From positions 85,406 to 149,405 of the forward strand of contig JARFNK010000016.1 of assembly GCA_029167225.1 (NCBI GenBank): DNA of 64,000 nt. Reading direction: 5' to 3'. Numbering within the stretch: position 1 is the first letter of the stretch; each line of letters begins with the position of its first letter. The position numbers were made by a program, and so were the translations under genes. The notes under the pieces were generated by a model. The model was given only the letters and a program-made list of their open reading frames with translations, made no database searches and was not told the origin of the DNA. Below, piece after piece: positions 35,720 to 43,309 of this stretch. This DNA comes from Sphingobium arseniciresistens. GTDB lineage: Bacteria > Pseudomonadota > Alphaproteobacteria > Sphingomonadales > Sphingomonadaceae.

Positions 35720-37773
35720 CACGCCACCTCGACCATGGCTTCGGCTTCGAATCCGAAGACATCCACGACCCGAACGCAGATCAAACGCTTGCCATCCTTC
35801 CTTGGAAGCCCCGTCAGCCTTGCGGTCGAGACGACTCGGAGGGGATCGTCATCATTCTCAGTGTTTCCTCGATAGTCTTGCCACACAGAACGGAACACTT
35901 CGCCGTCATAGTCCGGATCGACGCTCCAATATTCAATGAGTGCCAACGGATCCGAGTTGATGACGTTTTGAAGTTGGCGTCTGTTTGCATCGTCCAAGTT
36001 GAGCGCATCTGGCGAAAGCAGAACATAGTTTGCTATCGCCACGTCCAATGCCTCCCCTTTTCCTTCGGCCCTGCGAAGCACTTCGCCCAGCTTGAGATAC
36101 TGAAGCGACGAAAAGCGTACCTCGTCAGCCTTCAACTTGTGGCCCTTTTTCTTGAGACGATCGAGAAGGTCGGGCGGAATAACCAAAACCTCAAGCTTAT
36201 CTGCCTGACCGAGCGCCTCAATATCATGTCCAATTGTCGGAGAAAAGTTCCAGCCGAGGACGATGACCTTATCCCATCCTCCCATAAGATTGTCGCGAAT
36301 CTCGATGGCCCGCCGAAGCGTAGTGAGGCCCGTCATCTTATTTGGGCTGTCGGCCAACACCAAAGTTTTGCTGCTTCCGGCTATCCGACCCATGTTCTTG
36401 TTTGGATTCTCATCGACCGGTAACGGGAGTGCTCCAAAGAGTCCCAGCACGATCTCGGCAAGATCGCCGATACGGAACCGGCTTCCCATAGTCGAGCGGA
36501 GCTGCTCGACTTGATAGTCGCCAATGTGCTGGTAAAGAAAAGGGCGGGCGTCCTGATCGATCAGGCGCTTTCGCGCGATCATACAGGCGGGCTTACCGAG
36601 GTCGGACACTATCCAGCGCCGGCCAAGCCGTTCGGCCACCGCGGCCGTAGTCCCCGAGCCTGAGAAAAGGTCCAAGACGAGTGAGTCAGGATTACTGGAT
36701 GCGCTTATTATTCGCTCAAGAAGCTTCTCAGGTTTTTGGGTGCCGTAGCCCACTTTCTCGGACGACCATCCCCGTATCATGCTGATGTCATCCCACCAAG
36801 TACCAACCTGGACACCTTTGGAATCGTCTAGATATTTCTTTTGCATCGGGACGGTGCCGGGATTCGTTTGGATCACTAGCCCAGCGTCTATTAGGCCTTG
36901 CATCCTCGCCCGCGAATAACGCCAAGCGCGAGTAACGCCCATTACTTCGTAGACGGGATTGCCCTTCGCCGCTCCGCCGGGGCCCAACATATTCTCCATC
37001 TTGTATCGGCGGCCGTCGGGGTCTTTGTACTTGTAAAACCCGTCGACGTAGTTGTCAGACAGAGGCAGATATATGGGATTCCAAATCCTGCTCTGTCCTT
37101 TGGCGTAAAATAGGATGACGTCGTGGACGCGACTATAATGTTTGCTTCCCTGTGCCGCATCGCCCTTTGCATCGGAGCGTTTCCAGCAAATCTCATTAAC
37201 GAAGCTATCGGGTCCAAATATGCTGTCGGCCACGACCCTCACATAGTCTGCAACGTGCCAATCTAGGTGAATGTAAATAGAGCCACTGTCAGAAAGAAGC
37301 TCACGCATTAGCACCAGGCGCGGCACGATATTTTCGATGTATGATGACGTGCCATTGGACCAAGTGTCGGCGTAGGCATACTGCTCAATCACGGTGGGGC
37401 GTTGCTCAATATCACCAGTAGGCAAAGATATCTTGGTCTTGTAGTCAGCTTTGCTGTCAAACGGTGGATCGATGTAGATGAGATCGACCTTCCCTCTTAT
37501 CGACCCGGAATTATCGTCACCCGCCAGAAGGGCAGCCATCGCAAGTAGATTATCACCGTAGATCAGCCTATTGGCGCTCGTATGAATTTGCTGATAATCG
37601 GCCCTTTCGCTACTGCGAAGTAGATCCTGCCAGTTGCTATCTCTTGAGGGAATCACCAGTTCACGCGTCTGCAGCCCGAGGCGGTAATTGCTCTCAGCGC
37701 GCTCCATGACACGCTCCGCTTCGCGCTTTCCCTCCGTCACGATCGGCGGAAGCTGCTCTAACAGACTCTTCAT
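35719..37773 (-). CDS. Type III-like DNA adenine methyltransferase (Mod, beta class)
   Basis: This 684-residue N6-adenine methyltransferase has motif IV VDLIYIDPPFDSKADY (DPPF at 102-105) before motif I LVLDLFSGSGTTAAVAERLG, the order that defines the beta class to which type III Mod proteins belong. The middle segment should contain the target recognition domain. The C-terminal 250 residues (GWNFSPTIGHDIEALGQADK) occur in Mod proteins paired with large Res subunits. It starts at ATG 37773, overlapping the stop of a small gene, and begins the enzymatic part of the operon. Confidence 0.92.
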   Translation of the reverse strand: MKSLLEQLPPIVTEGKREAERVMERAESNYRLGLQTRELVIPSRDSNWQDLLRSSERADYQQIHTSANRLIYGDNLLAMAALLAGDDNSGSIRGKVDLIYIDPPFDSKADYKTKISLPTGDIEQRPTVIEQYAYADTWSNGTSSYIENIVPRLVLMRELLSDSGSIYIHLDWHVADYVRVVADSIFGPDSFVNEICWKRSDAKGDAAQGSKHYSRVHDVILFYAKGQSRIWNPIYLPLSDNYVDGFYKYKDPDGRRYKMENMLGPGGAAKGNPVYEVMGVTRAWRYSRARMQGLIDAGLVIQTNPGTVPMQKKYLDDSKGVQVGTWWDDISMIRGWSSEKVGYGTQKPEKLLERIISASSNPDSLVLDLFSGSGTTAAVAERLGRRWIVSDLGKPACMIARKRLIDQDARPFLYQHIGDYQVEQLRSTMGSRFRIGDLAEIVLGLFGALPLPVDENPNKNMGRIAGSSKTLVLADSPNKMTGLTTLRRAIEIRDNLMGGWDKVIVLGWNFSPTIGHDIEALGQADKLEVLVIPPDLLDRLKKKGHKLKADEVRFSSLQYLKLGEVLRRAEGKGEALDVAIANYVLLSPDALNLDDANRRQLQNVINSDPLALIEYWSVDPDYDGEVFRSVWQDYRGNTENDDDPLRVVSTARLTGLPRKDGKRLICVRVVDVFGFEAEAMVEVA

Positions 37774-37904
37774 TCAGAGATTCCTTTTTCCGTGCGGGTG
37801 GCACGGTCACGCGCTTTAGATATTGAAAGGTCACGGTTGTAATGACGCGGTCGCCACAGCAGCGTTTGTGGGAAAGCGCTGCCTAGCGGCTCATGATCGG
37901 TCAT
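37770..37904 (-). CDS. Small protein coupled to the methyltransferase gene
   Basis: This 44-residue frame starts at ATG 37904 behind GAGGGGA and ends with ATGA overlapping the Mod start. The sequence (DHEPLGSAFPQTLLWRPRHY) shows no known domain, but its start and stop are both tied to neighbours: it overlaps the regulator gene by 14 bp and Mod by 4 bp. A longer frame to ATG 37952 exists. It may be a small operon protein or a coupling leader. Confidence 0.55.
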   Translation of the reverse strand: MTDHEPLGSAFPQTLLWRPRHYNRDLSISKARDRATRTEKGISE

Positions 37905-38157
37905 GAGAGTCCCCTCGCGCGGCGTTAAGTCGATGAAGAACGGCTTTCTCAAGCCCTCCGAGCTCGAGTTTTTTACGGTTGACGATCGCCAGCAGCCTTG
38001 GTCCGAGATCTTCGGGACACGTCGTTGCTGATGAAAGCCAGTAGCGGACCGTACGGTCCGAGACGCTCAGATCTGCAGCAAGGGGCGCCTGCCATCGTTC
38101 GCCATATAGCGCTTCTCCGACAAAGCGGAGCAGACCGAGTTTGCCTTCGTCCCCCAT
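37891..38157 (-). CDS. Small HTH regulator at the head of the RM/RT operon
   Basis: This 88-residue protein has a helix-turn-helix (GERWQAPLAADLSVSDRTVR) of a kind seen in small alphaproteobacterial regulators. It precedes the methyltransferase, where control proteins of restriction systems often lie, so timing of Mod and Res expression is a likely role. ATG 38157 is preferred; ATG 38244 in the same frame would add 29 residues that look unconserved. Confidence 0.65.
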   Translation of the reverse strand: MGDEGKLGLLRFVGEALYGERWQAPLAADLSVSDRTVRYWLSSATTCPEDLGPRLLAIVNRKKLELGGLEKAVLHRLNAARGDSHDRS

Positions 38158-38346
38158 TTCCGCGTTTCTAGGAAATTGGGGAGCGATGATCAAGGAAAAG
38201 TGGTCGCTAACCTGCCCGGCTGCTAGCTTTGGGTCAGCAACCAATGAGGTGGCTCGGCGACGAGCAGCCCGAGTGGAGCGGCCGTTATCTTACTGCCAGG
38301 CTACGCGATATTGCCTAGGGTTCGCTACCGGAATGATCGTCAGATG

Positions 38347-38877
38347 TTAGCGGCGCGCTCCAAGAGCGTGGGCAGCTTGCCGCGTAAGAGTGTAAACCGC
38401 TTCGCGTTGAGCACCTCGATTTTGATGGTCGACGCGGAACCCCTGGTAGTGCCGGCGAACGAGCCCTGCCTTCACCAGATCCGAGACCGCCCGACTGACA
38501 CTGCATCGACCAGATCGGAGCACGCGGCGCCGCACCTCGGCGTCGATGATCGCATGGGCTTCAGCGGGATCGGTCGGTAGAGCGCCACTGCGGGAAAGTT
38601 CGTCGCGCACTGCGGCTGTCGTGGCGCGTCGCTTGGGATCGCGCTGCGCCATTGGAACCATGGCGTCTGAGAGCCAGTCCCGGACGGGAACACGGCGATC
38701 GGCATCCTTCACATAGGGGCCTGCGCGCCCAGACGGTCCAGCCGCCTTAGCGATCAGGTTGAGCACCATGAACGTGTAGCGGGGACGGTCTGAAACGCCC
38801 GCCAGACGCTCAAGAACCGCCGGCAGATCCAGGACCGTGCTGTCGTCGTCGCACACAAAGAGATCCGGTTGAAACAT
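38347..38877 (-). CDS. Putative winged-helix DNA-binding protein
   Basis: This 176-residue protein has no family I can name. The C-terminal half (RCSVSRAVSDLVKAGLVRRH followed by YQGF and DHQNRGAQREAVYTL) looks like a winged helix. It is on the same strand as, and upstream of, the operon regulator, with a 190-bp gap. The large inverted repeat at 39031-39076 lies in its upstream region, so it may bind that site. The start ATG 38877 has no strong ribosome site. Confidence 0.6.
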   Translation of the reverse strand: MFQPDLFVCDDDSTVLDLPAVLERLAGVSDRPRYTFMVLNLIAKAAGPSGRAGPYVKDADRRVPVRDWLSDAMVPMAQRDPKRRATTAAVRDELSRSGALPTDPAEAHAIIDAEVRRRVLRSGRCSVSRAVSDLVKAGLVRRHYQGFRVDHQNRGAQREAVYTLTRQAAHALGARR

Positions 38878-39030
38878 GGAACATTACAAGCACATCGGGT
38901 GCTCAGTGTGAATCCCTATTCGTGCCTTCCCAGCGAATTTCCGGCTATGGCACTTCACCGGGCATCCCAGTTTGGCGTCCGTTATCGGTAGGGTGTTTCC
39001 TTCCTCCGCGGTCTCCGCGAGAGCAGCACG

Positions 39031-39076
39031 AGTGGCACTTTACCCGATATCGCGGCTTTCCGGGTAAAGTGCCACT
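39031..39076. repeat. Perfect 16-bp inverted repeat with 14-nt spacer
   Basis: The arms AGTGGCACTTTACCCG (39031-39046) and CGGGTAAAGTGCCACT (39061-39076) match exactly. A related half site TGGCACTTCACCGGG lies at 38948-38962. The position upstream of the minus-strand winged-helix gene suggests an operator, though a role in replication or recombination is possible. Confidence 0.75.
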
Positions 39077-39139
39077 GGCGGCAAATGCCCCGATGAGAGC
39101 CCCGCGAGTTCCTGGCTTGACTCAAGCGGTCGGGAGATA

Positions 39140-39154
39140 GAACGTATAGGGAAC
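39140..39154. promoter_or_regulatory. LexA box (SOS operator)
   Basis: GAAC-N7-GAAC at 39140-39154 is the classical alphaproteobacterial LexA site (complement GTTC-N7-GTTC). It lies 31 bp upstream of the imuA-like start, as in SOS-induced imuAB-dnaE2 cassettes. Confidence 0.75.
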
Positions 39155-39185
39155 ATTTCAACCGCTCCCGAGTCGCACCAATGCT

Positions 39186-39344
39186 ATGCGCCAGTCTATC
39201 GTCCTCGAACATCTGCGAGCGCGTATCGCGCAGATCGAAGGCGTGGGTGCGAGGCATGATGCTATCCCGTTCGGCCTAAGCGAACTCGACGGCCGGTTGC
39301 CAGGTGGCGGGATCGCAACAGGCGCTCTCCATGAGATTCCGTGA
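39186..39344 (+). pseudogene. imuA: ImuA-like N-terminal fragment
   Basis: ATG 39186 opens a 52-residue frame (RIAQIEGVGARHDAIPFGLS, then ELDGRLPGGGIATGALHEIP) that matches the start of ImuA, the RecA-like partner of error-prone DNA synthesis, up to the LPGGG loop, and then stops. The remaining 200 or more residues, imuB and dnaE2 are absent. The SRAP gene follows 12 bp later, so the SOS promoter now appears to drive SRAP. Confidence 0.7.
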
Positions 39345-39356
39345 TAGAAAGACGCC

Positions 39357-40010
39357 ATGTGCAATCTCTACACGGTCAGGAAGAGCGCTGCCGAGGTTGC
39401 GGCGCACTTCGGGGTCAGCGATCCAACGCAGTCGAATGCGCCGGAGGAGGTATATCCCGGCTATCCCGGAATGGTCGTGCGCGAGACAGAAGGCGCACGC
39501 ATCATGCAGTCGATGGTGTGGGGCTTTCCGCTACGGTTGAAGGGAATGAAACCCGAGGCCAAGCCGAAGCCAGTGAACAACATTGCGGACCTGAATAAAC
39601 CTATGTGGATCGGTCTGGCCCGCAAGCCTCAGTGGCGGTGTCTGATCCCGGTCACGCATTTCGCGGAAGCCGAAGGCCAGAAAGGCTCCAAGACGCGCAC
39701 GTGGTTTAGCGTGAAGGATCAGCCCATCTTCGCTTGGGCGGGGCTTTGGCGCATGAGCGAGGAATGGGGCCCAGTGTATTCAGGCGTAATGACCGATTGC
39801 AATGAAGCGATTCGGCCGGTGCATGACCGGATGCCTGTGCTCCTGCACACCGACGACTACGACCGCTGGCTCAACGGCAGCTTCGAGGATGCAGTCTTGT
39901 TCCAGGAGCGCTGCTTCCCCGACGAGCTGATCAAAATGGAGCGGACGACCGACCTTTGGGTGAAGCGCAATGCCGCGAGGGGCGCTGATCAACCAAACAG
40001 CCTGCTATGA
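39357..40010 (+). CDS. SRAP-family abasic-site DNA-protein crosslinking protein (YedK/HMCES-like)
   Basis: This 217-residue protein starts MCNLY, giving the catalytic Cys2 after removal of Met1, and has the motifs FAEAEG (with the active-site Glu) and RPVHDRMPVLL (with the active-site His). SRAP proteins form thiazolidine crosslinks with abasic sites in single-stranded DNA and shield them. It lies just behind a LexA box and an imuA remnant, so SOS induction is likely. ATG 39357 is fixed by the need for Cys2. Confidence 0.93.
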   Translation: MCNLYTVRKSAAEVAAHFGVSDPTQSNAPEEVYPGYPGMVVRETEGARIMQSMVWGFPLRLKGMKPEAKPKPVNNIADLNKPMWIGLARKPQWRCLIPVTHFAEAEGQKGSKTRTWFSVKDQPIFAWAGLWRMSEEWGPVYSGVMTDCNEAIRPVHDRMPVLLHTDDYDRWLNGSFEDAVLFQERCFPDELIKMERTTDLWVKRNAARGADQPNSLL

Positions 40011-40065
40011 GCGTTGGACTTAGCGCGGATTCAAAGCGTGGCCAGCGCATCCGGCGCAGCATATT

Positions 40066-40110
40066 CTTGCCAAGGTCGGGGTCGAGGTTTTGAATCCCTT
40101 CGCCCGCTCA
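40066..40110 (+). repeat. tRNA-Gly(GCC) 3'-half remnant, possible attachment site
   Basis: The segment begins with the anticodon loop TTGCCAA, continues AGGTCGGGGTCGAGG, has a damaged T arm (ttttgaatccc) and ends with the acceptor strand CGCCCGCTCA. This matches the anticodon-to-acceptor half of alphaproteobacterial tRNA-Gly(GCC). The 5' half and D arm are missing, so it is not a working tRNA. Such 3' halves are copied when integrative elements insert in tRNA genes. Confidence 0.6.
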
Positions 40111-40268
40111 TATTTTCTAAGTGCAATCAATGGCTTTTGAGACAGCCGGGCGAGCGCGCCGAACCTCGATTCGGCCACTGGTCGCACCGAAGGCCACAGT
40201 ATTGACCAACGCCACAGGCACAGGGCGCCTGCTTTCGCTCTGCTCGGACGCACCGATGTGCTGATGGG

Positions 40269-41207
40269 TTACCGGCTCTTCTCGACCCGAGATCGGATTG
40301 TGCGACGCATTCCAACCGCTGCCGCCTTGCGGCCCGCCCACAGCGGGTCGACCTCGACGGCTTCGCTAACACGTCCGATCAAGCTTGGCATGAGCGCGAG
40401 GCGCTGAGAATCCGTCGCCGCCGCCTCCACGCCCGCCATCGTTATCGCGATCTTCCTTGCGCGCCGGTTGGGAAGCTCCGGTCCGCGCGCGGTGATCGCA
40501 ACACCAGTGACGATCCTTGGCTGCCGGTGAGAGAAGATCTTGGTCTTGTGGGCCTTCAGCCGATAGCGCCCGATGATCGCGCGCGCTTCCTTCTGCATCG
40601 CCCGCGTGGCGAACTGGCCGGTGATGGTCATGTCGTCCACATACAGGGTGAACGTGCAGCCCTTGGCTGCCGCAAGCGCCGCGATCTCATCGAACATATT
40701 CTTGTACGCCCAGAAAGAGAGGATGCAGCTTGCGTTGCCCCCCGTCGGCAGGTGTCCGTTGATCGTCAGCAGTTTCGTCATGCGGCTGGCGACATCCATC
40801 GGATATTCCATCACGTCGGCGAAGAAGTGGCAGACAGCGGCCGCCCGTACCGACGGGAAGAATTTCTGCACGTCGAGTTTTACCGCGCCGCCCTCGACAC
40901 GGTGCTCGGCGGCGTTGGTGATGTAGGAATGTTTCTTGATCCCAGAATGCAGGTAGGCCGGGGTCTCGACTTGCGCTAGCAAATGGGCCACGCGAGCATG
41001 GACCTGCTTGAGCAGCGCCTTTGGCTCCTCAATGAGCCGCTCGGTTTTGCGGTCCGTCCGAACGCAGTAGTTCGTATTCCCGCGACGGAGTAGGCGGTCA
41101 AGCTGCGCCGGTGGGATGCACAAAATTTGGGCCAGCCGCACCGGCGAGGTCAGCTTAAATAGCGCACTGCCCCGAAGGCTAACGCGCTTGTGTGGCTTCC
41201 CTTTCAT
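40269..41207 (-). CDS. Retron-type reverse transcriptase
   Basis: This 312-residue RT has both retron hallmarks: NAxxH as NAAEH (98-102) and VTG as RIVTGVAI (233-235). The catalytic motifs are AVKLDVQKFFPSV (D112) and LYVDDMTI (YVDD, 189-192). The length is typical of retrons. ATG 41207 follows AAGGGGA with good spacing; ATG 41222 is also in frame. It overlaps the upstream XRE gene by 29 bp, so RT and XRE are translated together. It would reverse-transcribe an msr-msd RNA into msDNA, as part of an anti-phage toxin-antitoxin-like unit. Confidence 0.92.
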   Translation of the reverse strand: MKGKPHKRVSLRGSALFKLTSPVRLAQILCIPPAQLDRLLRRGNTNYCVRTDRKTERLIEEPKALLKQVHARVAHLLAQVETPAYLHSGIKKHSYITNAAEHRVEGGAVKLDVQKFFPSVRAAAVCHFFADVMEYPMDVASRMTKLLTINGHLPTGGNASCILSFWAYKNMFDEIAALAAAKGCTFTLYVDDMTITGQFATRAMQKEARAIIGRYRLKAHKTKIFSHRQPRIVTGVAITARGPELPNRRARKIAITMAGVEAAATDSQRLALMPSLIGRVSEAVEVDPLWAGRKAAAVGMRRTIRSRVEKSR

Positions 41208-41520
41208 CGTCGTCCCCTTCATCGGCTCGCTCGGCTGTTACCGTTGCGATCCAATCCAACATTTTGACGACCTTGCCCGCAACAGCCGTGCGGACTTTCT
41301 CCGACGACGAACCATCCGCGGCCTGCTCCGCGAAGAACATCAGCGACGACAGCGGCACGTTGAAGGCGGTCGCATATTTCTGCAAAACCTCCAGCGTGAC
41401 CTTCTTGTCGCCGCGCTCCAGCTCGGTGACATATGATTTAGACAGGCCGACGCGATCCGCCGCCTGTGTCTTGTTCAGGTCGTGGAACACGCGCACCAGT
41501 CTAAGGGCTTCATTCAACAT
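41179..41520 (-). CDS. XRE-family HTH protein, retron accessory
   Basis: This 113-residue protein has an N-terminal Cro/C1 helix-turn-helix (NKTQAADRVGLSKSYVTELE, residues about 16-35) and a C-terminal helical region rich in charge. It lies directly before and overlaps the retron RT. Retrons with an HTH partner have been grouped as one retron type in published classifications (type VI, from memory). The protein may sense RT-msDNA integrity or repress the unit. Confidence 0.88.
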   Translation of the reverse strand: MLNEALRLVRVFHDLNKTQAADRVGLSKSYVTELERGDKKVTLEVLQKYATAFNVPLSSLMFFAEQAADGSSSEKVRTAVAGKVVKMLDWIATVTAERADEGDDDEREATQAR

Positions 41521-41547
41521 TTGAACGATCTCCCAACTGGATGACGC

Positions 41548-41748
41548 CTAGGAGTGACGGAACAACTCAACGATGGTGGCGATCAATTTCACGATGGCCT
41601 GAGCCACCTTGATCACCGCCAGCAGGGCAATTCGGTTCCGCGCGATCGCTCGCAGGGTCCGCCGCACCGCTTTCGCGATGCGACGACCGATATGCCGTCC
41701 GTACCCCAACAACCCGGCGTCTGGGCTTTCCTCCGGCGAACTAGCCAT
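41548..41748 (-). CDS. Small cationic hydrophobic protein upstream of the retron XRE gene
   Basis: This 66-residue frame has a strongly basic middle (GRRIAKAVRRTLRAIARNR) followed by a hydrophobic segment (IALLAVIKVAQAIVKLIATI) and a short tail. The composition is that of a membrane-active peptide or small toxin. It is 27 bp upstream of the XRE gene on the same strand and has GGAGG before ATG 41748. No family is recognised. It may be the toxic effector of the retron unit, which is inference. Confidence 0.55.
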   Translation of the reverse strand: MASSPEESPDAGLLGYGRHIGRRIAKAVRRTLRAIARNRIALLAVIKVAQAIVKLIATIVELFRHS

Positions 41749-41779
41749 CGTATTTGCCTCCAGACTAACCTCGAGCCGA

Positions 41780-42075
41780 ATTGCTCGCGGCCTGCACTAC
41801 GTCTGAAGGCGGATAAGGGTTGTGGTTACGCTCCTAGGCTCAACACTGCACACGAAGAGCTTAAGCTCCTCTGCGTGCCCTCGCCCCCTCGGCCCGTCGC
41901 CCCGGAGGACGGCGAAAGAGATGGGTTAGATGATAAAGGCCGGATGACCTTCGCTGGTGGCGAACCACCATGCCTGTAGCACAGCTCCATTACCCAAACG
42001 CTGACCGACTCATAGATCGGCAGTTTGCAAGAAACAAGCAAAAGTTCGCCGTTGGCGAATTTTTCTCGCGTGCCA
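41780..42075 (-). ncRNA. Candidate retron msr-msd RNA region
   Basis: This non-coding stretch upstream of the retron genes is dense in hairpins on the minus strand: TTCGCC-aac-GGCGAA (about 42045-42059), GGTGG-ttcg-CCACC (about 41956-41970), CCGTC/GACGG (41891-41915) and a long near-perfect hairpin at 41849-41878. A possible a1/a2 pair is 41976-41984 with 41792-41800 (nine pairs, two G-U). Exact limits and the branching G are not established. An 88-codon open frame here has no coding character. Confidence 0.5.
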
Positions 42076-42312
42076 GCGCTCAGGTTGCCCATGGCGAGGC
42101 CCTAGCTGCTACGCACTAGCTCGTCGGGCGGCCGATGAGCGGACCGTCCGGTCGCTCGGAACTCGGTGGGCGCTTTGACCTCAGCGGCGCGACTATGCCG
42201 GCGCCACGCTGCATACGATTGGTGTACGAATTCGCGTTACACGGCGAATCGGTCGCGCTAGATTCGAAATGTGACCACGAACACCCCCGGGGCCGGAACC
42301 CTGAACTGACGT

Positions 42313-43296
42313 ATGACGACTGCACGCCACATCGTAGCTTTGCTGCAAAGCCACATAGACGGAGATGGGGATCGCTTCCTCTCCGTGGCGACGCAGCTTG
42401 CCGCGCATGAAGCGAGGCAGGGCCACGGGAAACTGGCCCAGGAGCTGCGTGAGCTGATCGACGCGGCCAAGGGCAAGAGCGCGACGGTCGCGAGGCGTGG
42501 TGCCGGTCCGGTGCCGCTGGCGCAGCCAAAGGGCGAGCTCGCCGGATTCCTCGAAGCGCGTTATTCCGACACCCGGCTGCCGAGCATGGTGCTGAAGCCC
42601 GAGCTTGAGAGTCGCCTGACACGCGTCCTTCGGGAGCAGCGCCAGCAAGAGCGGCTGCGCGGGCGCGGCCTCACTCCCCGTCGCAAACTATTGCTCGTTG
42701 GCCCACCAGGGTCTGGCAAGACCATGACCGCCGCCGCTCTGGCCGGCGAATTGAAGCTGCCGCTGTTCACCGTCCTCTACGATGGCCTGTTCGGCAAGCT
42801 GATGGGGGAAACCGCCTCGCGCTTGCGCCTCGTTTTCGACGCCATCGGGATGCAGCGCGGTGTCTATTTCTTCGATGAGTTCGACGCGATCGGCGCGCAG
42901 CGTGCAGGGCCGAACGACGTGGGCGAGATTCGCCGTGTTCTGAATTCCTTTCTCCAATTTCTGGAGAATGACGACGGCCCCAGCCTGATCATCGCAGCGA
43001 CGAACCATCCAGAATTGCTTGATAAGGCGCTCTATCGTCGGTTCGATGACGTGATCACCTATGACTTGCCCGATCCGTCCGTGGTGCAGGGTATTCTCGA
43101 AGCTCGCCTCGCGACGTTCGACCTCAAGGCGATCAAATGGCCGCCAGTGCTGGAATCCGCTGCGCATCTCTCCCAGGCTGAAGTCGCGCGGGCGGCCGAC
43201 GAGGCGGCGAAGGTTGCCGTGTTGGACGGACATGACGGCGTGACAACCGCGACTCTGCTGACCGCCCTTACGGAGCGGCGCGCGGCGATCCTCTAA
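42313..43296 (+). CDS. ietA: IetA-like AAA+ ATPase
   Basis: This 327-residue AAA+ protein has Walker A VGPPGSGKTMTAAALAGE near residue 130, Walker B GVYFFDEFDAIGAQR and sensor region LIIAATNHPELLDKAL. It is followed 13 bp later by a large subtilisin-like protease. This ATPase-protease pair matches IetA-IetS, first described on Agrobacterium Ti plasmids as a stability/incompatibility module and later as an anti-phage system. The ATPase probably restrains or presents substrates to the protease. Confidence 0.85.
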   Translation: MTTARHIVALLQSHIDGDGDRFLSVATQLAAHEARQGHGKLAQELRELIDAAKGKSATVARRGAGPVPLAQPKGELAGFLEARYSDTRLPSMVLKPELESRLTRVLREQRQQERLRGRGLTPRRKLLLVGPPGSGKTMTAAALAGELKLPLFTVLYDGLFGKLMGETASRLRLVFDAIGMQRGVYFFDEFDAIGAQRAGPNDVGEIRRVLNSFLQFLENDDGPSLIIAATNHPELLDKALYRRFDDVITYDLPDPSVVQGILEARLATFDLKAIKWPPVLESAAHLSQAEVARAADEAAKVAVLDGHDGVTTATLLTALTERRAAIL

Positions 43297-43309
43297 ACAC
43301 CGAGACCCG

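Noticed and set aside
38982-39257. 91-codon minus-strand frame across the inverted repeat and LexA box
   Set aside because: It covers regulatory sequence and the opposite strand of the imuA fragment, with no protein-like pattern.
42045-42066. TTCGCC-gtt-GGCGAA plus T-run as a rho-independent terminator on the plus strand
   Set aside because: No plus-strand gene precedes it. It could instead be an msr stem; it is left within the candidate RNA region.
41826-42092. 88-codon minus-strand frame upstream of the retron genes
   Set aside because: It has no similarity, and the same DNA is full of hairpins expected of a retron RNA.
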